From Brachypterus glaber (lineage: Eukaryota > Arthropoda > Insecta > Coleoptera > Kateretidae), in the NCBI GenBank assembly GCA_958510825.1, contig OY294054.1, forward strand, positions 11,920,019 through 11,984,018: a stretch of DNA of 64,000 nt, in the 5' to 3' direction. Positions 30,911 through 42,001 of the stretch are shown in pieces (within the stretch, counting starts at the first letter, position 1; the number at the start of each line of letters is the position of its first letter). Made by a program: the position numbers and the translations under genes. The notes under the pieces are model-generated. The model worked only from the letters and a program-made list of their open reading frames with translations, did no database searches and was not told the origin of the DNA.

Positions 30911-33408
30911 TATTATTACTATTATTATTATTATATTCAGTGGTTCCCTATTGAAAATGACGGGTCTGCGCGGGTATAAATGTTGCATAGACCGGACTTG
31001 AGCGGGTGAATTTCATCCGCTCAAGTCGGGTTTATGCACCATTTATACCCGTCCAGACCCGTCATTTTCAGCAGGGTTATGAAAGAGTAACCCCAAATGT
31101 AAATTTTAAGTCGCCTTCGCCAAAATTGCAACAAAGAATAGTAGATTACAGGTCGACTCGGAAAATAGTACTTTTCCGAGACCATTTATAGGTCGAGGAA
31201 AAGTACCATTTTTCGGGAGACCTATTTTATTCGCAACTGTTTTTATTTAAAAATCAAGTACTAATTTTTTTGAAACCTAGATGTTTGAATTCAAATGAAG
31301 AAAATAATAATGTAATACTTAGTTTTTTAGTTCTTTTCATATTTACCACAAATAATTTTTCCTGCATTTCACAAAAAAGCACATATCATATAAAATTGAT
31401 TCCACATACGCGTAAACCAAATAAACAACCACAAAAAAACATTTATTGATACCTCACAAGGCACCGTTTATAACATAAAAGTATTTTACGCCCTTAGGTA
31501 GTTTTTCCGGGGAAACCAGGAAACCAGTGATGACGTGTTATGTTTATACGTTTAATGTTTGAGTAAAATCGTTAGAGCCATTTTACTCTAATTTGGAGGA
31601 GTAGAGAGAAACTAAGAAACACCCCTGAGCAATCCCCTAAAAACCTTAAGTTTAAAGTATGGTTTTGATCTGCCAAACCGTATTGCCTGTAGGTCTCTGG
31701 ACAGACGGACCGACAATCAAACGGACGGACATCGAAAAATCGAATTTTCGGAATGTAAAACGGATCTGGAATATTTTTTTTATTGGAAAAATGGTACCGA
31801 AAACCAGTTTTTCGAGAATATCTTCTCTCCAGCGCCACCTAGGTTAAAAATATCCAAAACATCCTGAAACTTTTGTAAGAAACATTTTTCAATCAGATGA
31901 GTAGTTCACGAGTTGCAGCGGACCCTAGCCTCACAAAATTTCAAACCAAATCAGAACTCTCCTGTACCTTTTGCATCGAAAGCCCCCTTTTATGACTTCA
32001 GTGCCTGGCCCATTAACAATACTTTCTTCTTTCCGAGGTCGCTTGAAAGTAAAAAGAAATGTAAATATTACTGCATAAAAATTAAAAAAATAATTTCTTA
32101 TTTAGGTATGATTATGAAACGCTTCTGCAAAATTCAACATACTGTCTGGTGCCAAGAGGCAGAAGATTGGGTTCCTTCAGGTTCCTGGAAGCGTTGCAAG
32201 CTGGATGCATCCCTGTGCTCTTATCTAACAGTTGGGCATTGCCATTCTCCCAAGTCATAGACTGGAACAAGGCGGTGGTTTGGGCTGACGAAAGGCTCCT
32301 CCTGCAGGTCCCACATATCGCCAGGTCTCTGCCACCCAGCAGGATTCTGCAGCTGAGACAGCAGACCCAAGTCTTGTGGGACAGGTATTTTTCCTCAATT
32401 GAAAAAATAGTGTATACTACTTTAGAAATAATCCGCGAAAGACTGCCAAAACAACCAGTTAGAGATGGTCAAATCTGGAACAATTTTCCAGGTGCCTTAG
32501 TAACCCTGTCTACATTTTCCGATTCGTTAGAAAGTTTTCCGTTTCACGTTGACCTAGATGGTAAGGATGGTTTTACAGCTGTCATATATTGTCAGTTAGG
32601 TATCCCATTATCTAACACATCTCCATTGTATAAACTAGTAAGCTTTGTAGCGAGAAGCAAATATGTATCCAAAATCCTTATAGTTTGGTCAAATGAGAAA
32701 AGACCTCCAAGTAAAAACAGATGGCCCATAACTCAAGTACCATTGCACATAGTGCAACCCGAGGTCAATATTAAAGATGGTAATGAACAATCAAAGACTA
32801 GCATATCCCAAAGATTTTACCCTCATCCAGAAATCCAAACTGCCGCCGTTCTGTCCCTAGACGAAGATTCCGTGCTTACCACAGATGAGATCGATTTTGC
32901 CTTTATGGTATGGCGACAATTCCCGGACAGGATTGTCGGATATCCCGCCAGGTCCCATTATTGGGACGATTCTAAATCCACCTGGGGATACACGTCGAAA
33001 TGGACCAATGATTACTCGATAGTTTTAACGGGAGCTGCGTTTTATCATAGGTATTACAATTATTTATACACTGAGTGGTTGAGTCCGTTGTTGCATAAAA
33101 CAGTAGAGCAAAGCCAGAATTGTGAGGACATTTTAATGAATTTCTTAGTGAGTCATGTCACCCGTAGACCACCAATAAAAGTCACCCAGCGGAAACAATA
33201 CAAAGAGCAGCCTTCTGCTGGTGGTTGGTCCCCCTGGAATGACCCGGATCATTTCATTCAAAGGCAAACTTGCTTAAACACATTTGCTGCCGTTTTTGGA
33301 TATATGCCCTTATTAAGAAGTAATTTAAGGTTAGACCCAGTGCTTTTTAAAGATCCTGTTTCTAATAAAAGAAAGAAATACAGGAAAATTGAATTGGTGG
33401 GCAGTTAG
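28700..33408 (+). CDS. ttv: Exostosin-1 (tout-velu), heparan sulfate co-polymerase
   Basis: Two coding exons, 28700-29589 and 32106-33408, join at GTGAGT...TTTAG through a shared Lys codon to give 730 residues (EXT1 family about 740-760). I chose the ATG at 28700 because the protein then begins MQAKRRYLLV as EXT1 does; an in-frame ATG lies 18 bp upstream. Residues about 7-25 form the single transmembrane anchor of a type II Golgi protein. The N-terminal GT47 exostosin domain includes CRMETCFDFTKC, FNLYSGTWPNY and CLVPRGRRLGSFRFLEALQA (310-329). The C-terminal GT64 domain has the DED motif at 549-551, VGYPARSHYWDD, and GYTSKWTNDYSIVLTGAAFY. With EXT2 (Sotv) it extends the GlcA-GlcNAc backbone of heparan sulfate, which is needed for Hedgehog, Wg and Dpp spread in flies. 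No break was seen. No canonical AATAAA was found in the first few hundred bases after the stop. Confidence 0.97.
30844..30933. repeat. ATT trinucleotide microsatellite
   Basis: About 30 nearly perfect ATT units, interrupted by ACT near the right end. In the EXT1 intron. Confidence 0.95.
30952..31072. mobile_element. Compact hairpin MITE
   Basis: About 120 bp. Arms TGAAAATGACGGGTCTGCGC, GGGTATAAATG and CTTGAGCGG pair with CCGCTCAAG, CATTTATACCC and AGACCCGTCATTTTCA. It directly follows the ATT microsatellite. Confidence 0.8.
31775..31880. repeat. Fragment of a dispersed repeat
   Basis: GGTACCGAAAACCAGTTTTT, CGAGAATATCTTCTC and CAGCGCCACCTAGGTT are the reverse complement of 12660-12710 in CIB2 intron 3. 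Confidence 0.7.
32106..33408 (+). CDS. ttv: EXT1/ttv coding exon 2
   Basis: It starts after TTTAG at 32105 and completes Lys297, then YDYETLLQNSTYCLVPRG. It runs through the GT64 domain to the TAG at 33406-33408. The reading frame stays open for 433 codons. Confidence 0.96.
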
Positions 33409-33631
33409 TAGCCAATATATATAGAGTAAAGTTCTTATTTAAATACAGACTGATCTAAATAATAAGCGCGACCTTTTATTAAAATACTAAAAAAACAACA
33501 GAGGGCAACAGTCCATGACATCAAAAGTAAGACCTTTTAAAGCTGCAGTGAACAATGAACAGAAAGTCATATATTTATTTACGTTGGAATTAAAGGTAGA
33601 TCTATCAGTTTGCATTCTACATGGTGTACAT

Positions 33632-34161
33632 GAAATATGGTCCGAAATTTTAAGGGGTGATTCTACATCATAAAATATGACAAAAAGTTCCTATACAAAT
33701 TTTTGGCTTTCAAAGTTTTAGTATTTAAGTTTTCGTCCTCGAACCATGAAATTTCACCTTTAAATTAATTTTTCACGAAAACGATTAATCCTACAGTATT
33801 ACAACAAGAGTACCTTTATTATGTATTTTGACCTGAGGAATAATATTCCAAAAATAAAATTACAAAAAATTCACACAGAAAATATTTTGGGACAAAAAAC
33901 TGATAAGGCCTCCCCATTTCGCACACCCCTGGTTTAAATAAGTACACGAAAATAACATACGAAGATATGCCTTGTTAAGGTTAGTTCACATGCAAAACAT
34001 TGATGCTAGTTTTCAAAGAGTTCCTGAGTTATTAAATAAAAATCGAATTTTTTAGCCACTGTCAAAGGGTCTTAGCAGTTTTAGACATATATTTTTTGTC
34101 ATATTTTATTATGTAGAATCACCCCTTGAAATTTCTGACCCTATTTCCAATACACCGTGTA
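33632..34161. mobile_element. Foldback element, ACACCGTGTA ends
   Basis: About 530 bp. Inverted ends share GTCCGAAATTTTAAGGGG, TGATTCTACAT and AAAATATGACAAAAA. The interior has CACCCCTGGTTTAAATAAGT and ACAACAAGAGTACCTTT. Same family as 62599-63779. It begins about 220 bp after the EXT1 stop codon. Confidence 0.8.
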
Positions 34162-34519
34162 TACTTCTCCCAGTTTCATGTAGATTTTTCCCTGGGAAGT
34201 TTTAAGATAAACTTTATTAAATTGTGTTGGGATATTTCTAATTGTGACGCCCCTTATATATTTTCTAAAATAGTAAATTTTGCGATAAGTGAATACCAAA
34301 AGTCTGGCCTCTATAAATAACCTAATGTTGTAGCTCTAAAGTCTTAGTCTGTACAAACAATATATATGTATAAAAGGTCGCGCAGAAAAAAAATCCGAAG
34401 AGATTTTTTTATTGATCACTATAGAATGCATCTCAAAAACTTTTTAGTTTTGTTATTTATTATCCCAGATAGCACAAAACATCTAATAAACAATAATGTC
34501 CATTAGACGTTTTATGATA

Positions 34520-35270
34520 TGTGGGCGGTTACTAAATAAATGGGTAGGGGCTTTTACCGCGCATTTAATACCGCGCCAATCAGTACCGTGCCAATCAGTA
34601 CCACGCTAACATATACCGCGCATGTCGTTTAATGCGCTGGTAAATACCGAGCATGTTGTTAACTGCGCGTGGCCTATACCGCGCTGTAAATACCGCACGT
34701 GACCTTTACCGCGCATGTGTGAAAATAAAACACTATCCGAAAAAAACTGTTTTTATTGATAGCAGATTACCCTGGTGAGATCAATCTCCTTAAAAAAACT
34801 CAAGGCTACTAAAAAAATGGGGCATTTCCGCGAAGAACGGTTACCATTTTCGGATTCAGGGGGGCAAAATAATGAGAATATACTTAGTTTTAACGATAAC
34901 AGATTTCCAAAACAAAAAATATATAAAAAATCGCCATAGAAAAAAAAAACGGTGCGTTTCCACAAAGGACGATTACCATTTTCAAATTCAGGGGGGGAAA
35001 ATAACTAGAATGTACTTCGTTTTTAACGATAAAAGTTTTCCATAACGTTTTTTTTTTGCCAAAACTAAAAATATGTAAAAAATCGCCATAGAAAAAAAAC
35101 GGTGTGTTTCCTCAAAGAACGATTACCATTTTCGGATTCAGGGGAGCCAAAATAACTACAATATGTATCGTTTCTAATTATTTGGACACACGCGCGGTAA
35201 AAACCGGCGCGTTTTTGGACGCGCGGTATTTTCTGCGCTGTAAAGGCCGGTCCCCAAATAAATAAACCTC
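34520..35270. mobile_element. Element with clustered TACCGCGC subterminal repeats
   Basis: The left end, from GGGTAGGGGCTTTTACCGCG at about 34540, is followed to 34715 by about ten exact or near copies of TACCGCGC. The right end carries the inverse motif GCGCGGTA at 35191-35229, then GCGCTGTAAAGGCCGGTCCC. Between them are three tandem units of about 140 bp (34760-35160) with GATTACCATTTTCGGATTCA and AAATCGCCATAGAAAAAAA. Short repeated subterminal motifs of this kind are transposase-binding sites in several DNA-transposon superfamilies. Confidence 0.65.
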
Positions 35271-35324
35271 ATTTTTTATAATAAACCAAGATTGTTCGAA
35301 TTTTCTAGCTATTTTATACTACCA

Positions 35325-35450
35325 TCCATAGATGACGTTGCGCAATTTTCGATCCCCTTGTAACGCATATTATTATTTTTTTTTTTTACATAGTATTTTA
35401 ATAGATATAACCCTCAAACAGCGTAACTTCATTTATGGAAGGCCCTTTCG
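35325..35450. mobile_element. Small MITE, CCATCCATAGATGACG ends
   Basis: Inverted ends ACCATCCATAGATGACGT and ACTTCATTTATGGAAGGCCC, about 125 bp. Related to the ends of the 3234-4160 element. Confidence 0.5.
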
Positions 35451-35724
35451 GTCTGTAATTTAAATAAAAAATCTTCTTAAAGAATTTTCAGCATATTGGT
35501 TTATTTATTTAGAATTGAACACCAATGGGGAACGTCAGTCATTTTTGTGAGGCCCATAGCAACAAAATACAACAAATTTTCTCCAAAACGGTGTACCACT
35601 CTTTAAATTCGATGCTCTGTAACCCGGGATATTTAAATTAAAAAATTTGGCATTGTATGAATACATCTCTGGAATTTAGCGCATCCATTTTAGAGTTTGA
35701 TTCACCCGTTTAAGGGAATTATAT

Positions 35725-36690
35725 TTTATTTTGTCTATTTTGCGACTCTTATAAGCTCATAATCAAACGCATTTTGCGTGTTCTTATAAGCCCACACAGA
35801 GGTTCGTACTTTTTTTCTTTTGGGTTGGCAAGACTGGACAAAAGAATATCGCTTGGCGTTTTCCGTGCAAATGTCAACACCGGTTTTAAATTTAGTTTTT
35901 TACGAAATTGTGTTGTAAGTTAATTTTTACCGTGTTAAAATTTTGACATGGTTCCTTGCAGTGAAAAAGAGAAGAGCTGACTATAAAAGATATCAAAATA
36001 TCGTTTGTTCTATGAATTACAAACATTGCGAAAATTGTAATGCCAACCCAAAACAAAAATCCCTGAATCGGTAATCAATTTAAATGTAAGTTTTTTTACA
36101 TTTTAGAGCCAAATAGAAAATAGTATATTAAAGTACTAGTTTCATAACATACGCTATTAGCGCACGAGTACAATTGAGCCGCTTGCGACGAGTTTTCTTA
36201 AGTACTAGTACGCTAAAAACGTGTTATGAAACGGGTGATTTATACAACTTTTTCTATTTTGCCCTAAAATTTTAAAAAACTTACATTTAAATTTATGACT
36301 GATTTAGGGATTTTTGTTTCGGGCTGCCATTACAGTTATCGCCATGTTTAAAATTCTAAGAACAAATGATAATTTGATACATTTTTATAGTCATGTCTTC
36401 TCTTTTTTACTGCAAGTAACCAAGCCACAATTTTAACAAGGTAAGAAATAACCTAAACACAAAATTTTGTAGAAAATTAAACTTTAAAGCGACGTTGACA
36501 TTTGCACGGAAACGTCAAGCGATAGGCTTTTGTCTGTTGCCAACCCAAAAGAAAAAAGTACAGACCTCATATGGGCCTATAAGAACACGCAAAATGCGTT
36601 ACAAAAATCGCAAAATAGAAAAATAGTGTAAAGCACTCGTTTCATAACACGTTTTTAACGCACTGGGTGGTATGAAACTAGTACTTTAAT
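35725..36690. mobile_element. Foldback element with inner foldback
   Basis: Outer arms: CAAACGCATTTTGCGTGTTC, TGGGTTGGCAA and CATTTGCAC matched by inverse copies near 36460-36610. An inner pair at 36131-36240 and 36625-36690 shares ACTAGTTTCATAAC, GCGCACGAG and AACACGTTTT. A partial copy is at 12750-12960. Confidence 0.7.
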
Positions 36691-36961
36691 ATTTACCTAT
36701 TCACTATCGGCCCCACATTAATGACGTAGGTCCCTATTATGATTTTTTATGAAAAGAAATATGGATCTATAGTCTGTGTGTGATTTATTAGTAATCACGT
36801 GACTTTGTCCACTTAGCTCACTCTTATTTACTTGTAAATGAGATAAAGTAAGAAGGGTGGGTTACTTTTAGAGCCTATACAGGGTATTTTTTGTGAGTCC
36901 CTTTATAAATTTTTTATTTCAAGTGATGTATTTTTTTACCAAAGTTTTATCTTTATAGTTT

Positions 36962-37340
36962 CCCTGTTAAAAAAAAAAAACAAGTAGATACCAGTAGGAT
37001 CCAATAGATTCCGATTCGTTTTCTACTGGTCTCTACATGGTTTTTTAACAGGGCGATTTTTTTCTCCCAGCTGTATTTTATATCGCCTTGTAAATTCCGA
37101 AACATCGTATCTGATAAATGACCACTAACAGGTATAACAAATGATCCTTTTTTAAACAATTAATAAGGCATTTATTTAGAAATTTATTAATTACATATAA
37201 AGAATAATAAGTTCTTATTCATATAAATTAGTCAATTATTAAATTACTAACCTACTAATTCCATAAAAAAGAATAATTTCTAGTCTCTGGCAAGTTCCCA
37301 TTTTTCAGATACGATGTTTCGGAATTTACAAGGTGATATG
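36962..37340. repeat. Two inverted-repeat structures
   Basis: 36963-37053: CCCTGTTAAAAAAAAAAAAC paired with TTTTTTAACAGGG, plus ACCAGTAG and CTACTGGT. 37079-37338: ATATCGCCTTGTAAATTCCG, AAACATCGTATCTGA and their inverse near 37305-37340. Non-coding. Confidence 0.6.
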
Positions 37341-37717
37341 TGTCTTGAAGAAGTTTTTGGCTGATATTGTTTTCTAGAAAATAAAGTCATCAGCTAAATT
37401 AAGTTCCAGGATAAAACTTTGCTTAAAGAAGTACAAGCTTTTCACTCAAAATAAAACACATATGAGAGGGTAGTCATTTTAAAAAATACACTGTATATTA
37501 AATTTATAGCAAAGAAATCTTTTTATAGTCAATCATAAGTCTTATACTCATATAAATATATATATTTTATATTGTAATAATTTTAAAACATTGAAATATT
37601 TGTAGTTATACAAATAATTAATTTGTATTAAAAGAAAAAGAAACAGTGGTAGTTCCTATGTGGTTATAGTGTTTCTTTTTTTTAATGTCGGTCCATTCAT
37701 ATGTAGTTTTTTATCAC

Positions 37718-39735
37718 CAGGGCCCGGGAGTCATGGACCCAATCCCGTTCTAAAAAAAAATAATTTTTACTTTTTTGAAACAATTGTTAAGTTTTAAAAA
37801 ATTATTTGTAAATATAAAAAATTTATCAATATTTGCTGCCATATTAGATCTGCCATTTCGATTATTTTATTTTTAATAATGGATTCTGTTTCAGTATTCT
37901 CAAAATACACTAGATATCAATTTTTATCACAAACCATTAAAATTCACCAAATTTTGTCGCCATATTGGGATCCGCAGTTTAACCTTTACCTGGCACACCT
38001 CCCCTGAGTAACATACCTGGCACTGTGGGGTTCGTACGAACCCCAGTGACAAATATCCTTGTAAAACTTGAAATATTAATTATTTTTTTTTAGAAAAAAT
38101 CAGAGATCATCTTCAGATACCTCTTTAAAGGGTGGAATAGTCAGTTTAGAAAAATCAAGATCAGCGTTCAGAAAAAATTCGGAAACTTGAAAAAAAAAGT
38201 TTTTTACAAAAAAATTCATAACTTTTTTGTTTTTTGATAAAAAGGGCTAAAATTTTAGGTGTGTGTGTGAGTGCCGGGTGGGGTACGTACACACCCCAAC
38301 CTACTTTGACGACTGCCACAGACAAACTGAACCGTCGCAGCGCTATCCTAGTGGCATAGGTATAAAAGTGTACCCCTTGACTACCGATAGATGTCGTTAC
38401 GAGTTTAGATTTCGAAGATTTAGATATCGAAAATCGACGAGAAACAGCGTGGGGTTCGTACGTACCTCCTGTGCCAGTTAAAGGTTAAAATTTTTAATTT
38501 TCAATAATGGATGCAGTTTTGGCATCCTCGAAAACACCCAGATACTATTTTTTATTAAAATCCATTATTTACCAAAACTTGCCGCTGTATTGGATCCTCC
38601 ATTTTGAATTTTAATTTTTAATAGTGAAAAAAATAGTCATTTAAAAGTTATTGCATTTACACTTCGAATTGTGAACCTACTTCTTCTGGTCGGTTAAAAG
38701 TAGCGTTCCTTTAAATATTTACAGATAATTTGTCGAATTGTTTTAAACGAATTTTGGTTAAAAAAAAATAAAAATTACATATTTTCTTTTTCGAGTACGG
38801 GCCTAGCACAGTGGAACAAATTTAATTTCTAGAAAGACAAAATTTTGAGTCGGCATGGTTCATAAATGCCAAAATTCGCCATATTGGCGCCGCAATTTTG
38901 AGTTTTTAAAATTTAATTAAAAATTCTTAAACATGACCCAGATTTACCGATTTTGGTTCGAATAGGCCATAAATGACAAAAAGTCGTCCGCCATATTGGC
39001 GCCGCCATTTTGAATTTTTTTATTTGACCAAAAATGTTTAATCTATGACACAAAAAAAAACAGATACTAATTTTAGTTCAAATAGACCATTAATGACACA
39101 AATTGTCAGCCATGTTGGTGTCGCCATTTAGATTTTTAATTTTGACCAGAAATTCGTTATCTACGACCCCAAAAACCCTCTGATATCGATTTTGATTCTA
39201 ATCGGCCAGAAATGACAAATCGTCCGCCATATTGGCGCCGCCATTTTGAAGTTTTTAATTTTGGTCCAAAATGTGTAATCTTTGACCTCGAAAACTCCTG
39301 ATACCGATTTTGGTCCGATGTTAAAGCATAACTTTAAAATCTACGTTTGGACGCTTATATACGTTTTCGTTCGACCACACAAATATAATAAAAGCGAATA
39401 AAAATAATATGCAACTTTATGCGACCAAATTTAGTATGGTTTTATAGAGTTATAAAAAGCTATCCGAGAGTTAAATATTTATTAACGGAATGAACAGGAA
39501 TCAAACACCAACAATTATTTTGACAAATTTGTCAAGTAAAATAAAAGTTAATGTCAAAGTTAAAGTTAAAATAATTTCGTTAAAAAAAAGAATAAAGCCA
39601 GCGATTTAAAGTAAAAAAAATAATCTGTGTTTGTACGGGCAATTGAGTGATAATACTTTAATCCGTTTATTTAAATGTTGGTTTGTCTTGCTTCGATTCC
39701 GCACCGTGCCTGATTCCCACGTCCCCCGGGCCCTG
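37718..39735. mobile_element. hAT-like element of about 2 kb carrying a minisatellite
   Basis: Ends CAGGGCCCGGGAG and CCCCCGGGCCCTG, flanked by TTTATCAC (37710-37717) and TTAATCAC (39736-39743), a 7 of 8 match to an 8-bp target duplication. The interior consists largely of units of about 116-120 bp with CCGCCATATTGGCGCCGCCA, cleanest at 38870-39300. A TTAA-flanked MITE is nested at 37979-38488. No transposase frame seen. Confidence 0.7.
37979..38488. mobile_element. Nested TTAA-flanked MITE
   Basis: TTAA at 37979-37982 and 38485-38488 bound ends CCTTTACCTGGCAC and GTGCCAGTTAAAGG. GGGGTTCGTACGAACCCC is a perfect internal palindrome near the left end, and GTGGGGTTCGTACGTACC lies near the right. 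The TTAA target suggests a piggyBac-type mobiliser. Removing it rejoins the minisatellite array. Confidence 0.8.
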
Positions 39736-40119
39736 TTAATCACCAGTGGTGTTTCGCCATATTTTATGTTTTTAGCATTTTTTTTATTTTACTGGAACAC
39801 TGGAAAATGTTCAGTTTTCCAATTGAGTTTTTTCTATATATTTTTTTACACATTAAGAAATACAATTTATAAAATTTTATAATAAAATAAAAACATTTAA
39901 ATATTTATATAATTTTTAGAAAAATTAAAAACTTATAGAATTATGAGTGGGCCACTCTATATGTTTGTATTTTGTCATATTGACAGATTCATTGAAAAAA
40001 ATGTCATTTTTGAACCAAAGATTTTTTCGAGAGGTAATTTATTAAAAAGGTGTATAGTACTAGAGTAGATTTTAAAATGAATAAGCATTCAGTTTGTAAT
40101 ATAAAGTTCCGGTACTCGT

Positions 40120-40910
40120 AATAGGTTTTGTTGTTGTTTACTGAAAAACGAACTTTTCAAAGAGTAAAAGTTTAAATGTGAAATTACGTTTTATGTACCG
40201 ATTTTTTTTATAAAATTACATGTTCCATACCGTAGAACTAGAAAAAAAACAATAATTTTTCGGTATTTTCTTTGTAAATTATATTAAGCATTTTGGACTT
40301 TTATTGGTATTAATTTTGGCAACAACATAACCAATAATGCGTGCCAGGGTCTCTCCTTGTTGTGGGAAAAATAAATTTTCTGAGTTAAAGTTATTAGTAC
40401 ACTGAAAAAAAAATTCTACCTACATGTGAAAGTTTACATCTAATAGTACGTTTTATATTAACTTAGCCGAGTTTGTCAGATACGACAGGTTCAGGTTGCA
40501 AGTCTTTGAAACTCAGACTCAACCAAGATGAACTAAGAGATATCCCCTGGGCCAATATCCTGACCTTTATTGAAAGGACGGGCAGGTTCAAGGAGGACTC
40601 AAATTAGTAAATGGCTGGGATTGCCTGGGGTGACAAAAGGGCCAGAAATGGCCTAGTTTTCCGGCTTTGGCCAACCCAAAAATTTACTACTACGTTTTAT
40701 ATACCGATTTTTTGTAAAATTACATCTTTTGTGCCGTTATATTTTTGGCATTTTCTTGAATAAACATTCAGTTTGCAATATAAAATTTATTGTTTACATC
40801 TAATTTTACGGTATAGAATATGTAATTTTATAAAAACAAATCGGTAGGTATATAAAACGTAAATTTATTCACTAATACATGTCAAAATGTTCGTTTTTTA
40901 AGTGTAATAA
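40120..40910. mobile_element. Foldback element interrupted by a LINE fragment
   Basis: Inverted arms share TACGTTTTATNTACCGATTT, TATAAAATTACAT and ACCGTA. The middle is split by the insertion at 40459-40690. Confidence 0.6.
40459..40690 (+). mobile_element. 5'-truncated non-LTR retrotransposon (LINE) 3' end
   Basis: A 232-bp insert flanked by perfect 12-bp direct repeats TACGTTTTATAT (40447-40458 and 40691-40702). One frame reads DIPWANILTFIERTGRFKED then SN and stop (TAG at about 40606), resembling the C-terminal tail of jockey/I-type LINE reverse transcriptases (LxxFxxxTGxF). The remaining ~85 bases look like a 3' UTR with no poly(A) tail. Higher GC than its surroundings. Confidence 0.6.
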
Positions 40911-42001
40911 GAACTTTAGTTCAGCGATCAGATTATGTCATAATCGCATATAGACTATTTTTTTAAATTTAAATATATAGCTCACTGAGCACCAAATTTA
41001 AAATGTGTGGCACCATTTTGAAGGATTTTTTTTAGTGGATACTTTATCACTATGGGCTTCACAGGATTGACTTCACGTATTCTATTGTATTTTTTTTTTA
41101 ATTTGTACTTTTTTCGATAAATTACCCCTCATTTTTTTTAATATGTATATGTAATTGACACAAAATTTCCGAAAATAGTTTTTGGACATTTTCTTTAAAG
41201 GTTTCAAATATTAATTAATTGGTTACCTCTATAGTCACTTCCATTTAGTTATTTTTATTGTATATATATTTATATACCACTTTTTGTTTAATAATTATAA
41301 TTATATTCAGATTTGATAGATTTGTACATTGCTTTTTATACAATATATATTATGTTAAAAAATAAATACATTTTTTTATATTCTAAATAGTTTTTATTTT
41401 TTTCCCACCCTAATGTTTTTTTTTTAATCTAAATTAACACTTGTGTCAAATTTTAAATGTTTGAAAGTTAAGAAAATATTTCTAATTCTTGTATTTAATT
41501 TTATTCACTATCGAGGATTAAAAATAAATAAAAAACAAAACATATTTACTTTTTCCATTTATTTAGAAAAAAAATCATCGTCAGATCTAAAGCTATGTAC
41601 TTAAATTTAATATTTAATATGTATTATAGTCAATAACAAAATAAAAAAAATACAATGATGAATTTTTACAAATAATTACATAGTAAAAAGTATTTTTAGT
41701 GTAAATACTGTCAAGGTTTTAAAAAAAGTTACATACAGCCACAAACTAGGTATATAACTTATATTAACCCCAGTATTTATCTTAAAACTAACAACTCTAT
41801 TGGTTTTTATTACTATCATATGTTTACACTAATTTTTAAGACCCTTATTGGGTAAATATTATACCGGTTGTCCGAAACACCATGAAAAACTATGAACATT
41901 TTTTTAAACGCCGAAACAGGATACTTTAATTTCAAGGAGAAATAATATATAATATCTTAGTGGCATTGAAAGCTTAAAATCTAAAATAGGAGAAATATTG
42001 T
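40911..42001. other. Intergenic DNA
   Basis: No gene seen; AT-rich. A TTATACCGGTTGTCCG sequence at about 41870 resembles a foldback end. Confidence 0.4.

Larger units (their letters stand above)
29590..32105 (+). other. EXT1 intron with repeats
   Basis: Single 2.5-kb intron between the two EXT1 coding exons, GT-AG. It contains the repeat fragments listed separately: a GGGGCAGTCCGTAAATGACG-type end at about 30470, an ATT microsatellite, a strong hairpin at 30952-31072, a foldback fragment at 31141-31220 and another repeat piece at 31775-31860. The rest is AT-rich with nothing recognisable. Confidence 0.9.

Noticed and set aside
30791..30988. Minus-strand ORF with a run of isoleucines
   Set aside because: It is the translation of the ATT microsatellite.
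32149..32149. GTG at 32149 as a start for a separate exostosin gene
   Set aside because: The frame continues upstream to the acceptor at 32105 and joins EXT1 exon 1 in phase.
39631..39882. 83-codon plus-strand ORF
   Set aside because: It spans the right end of the hAT-like element and its flank; no conserved features.
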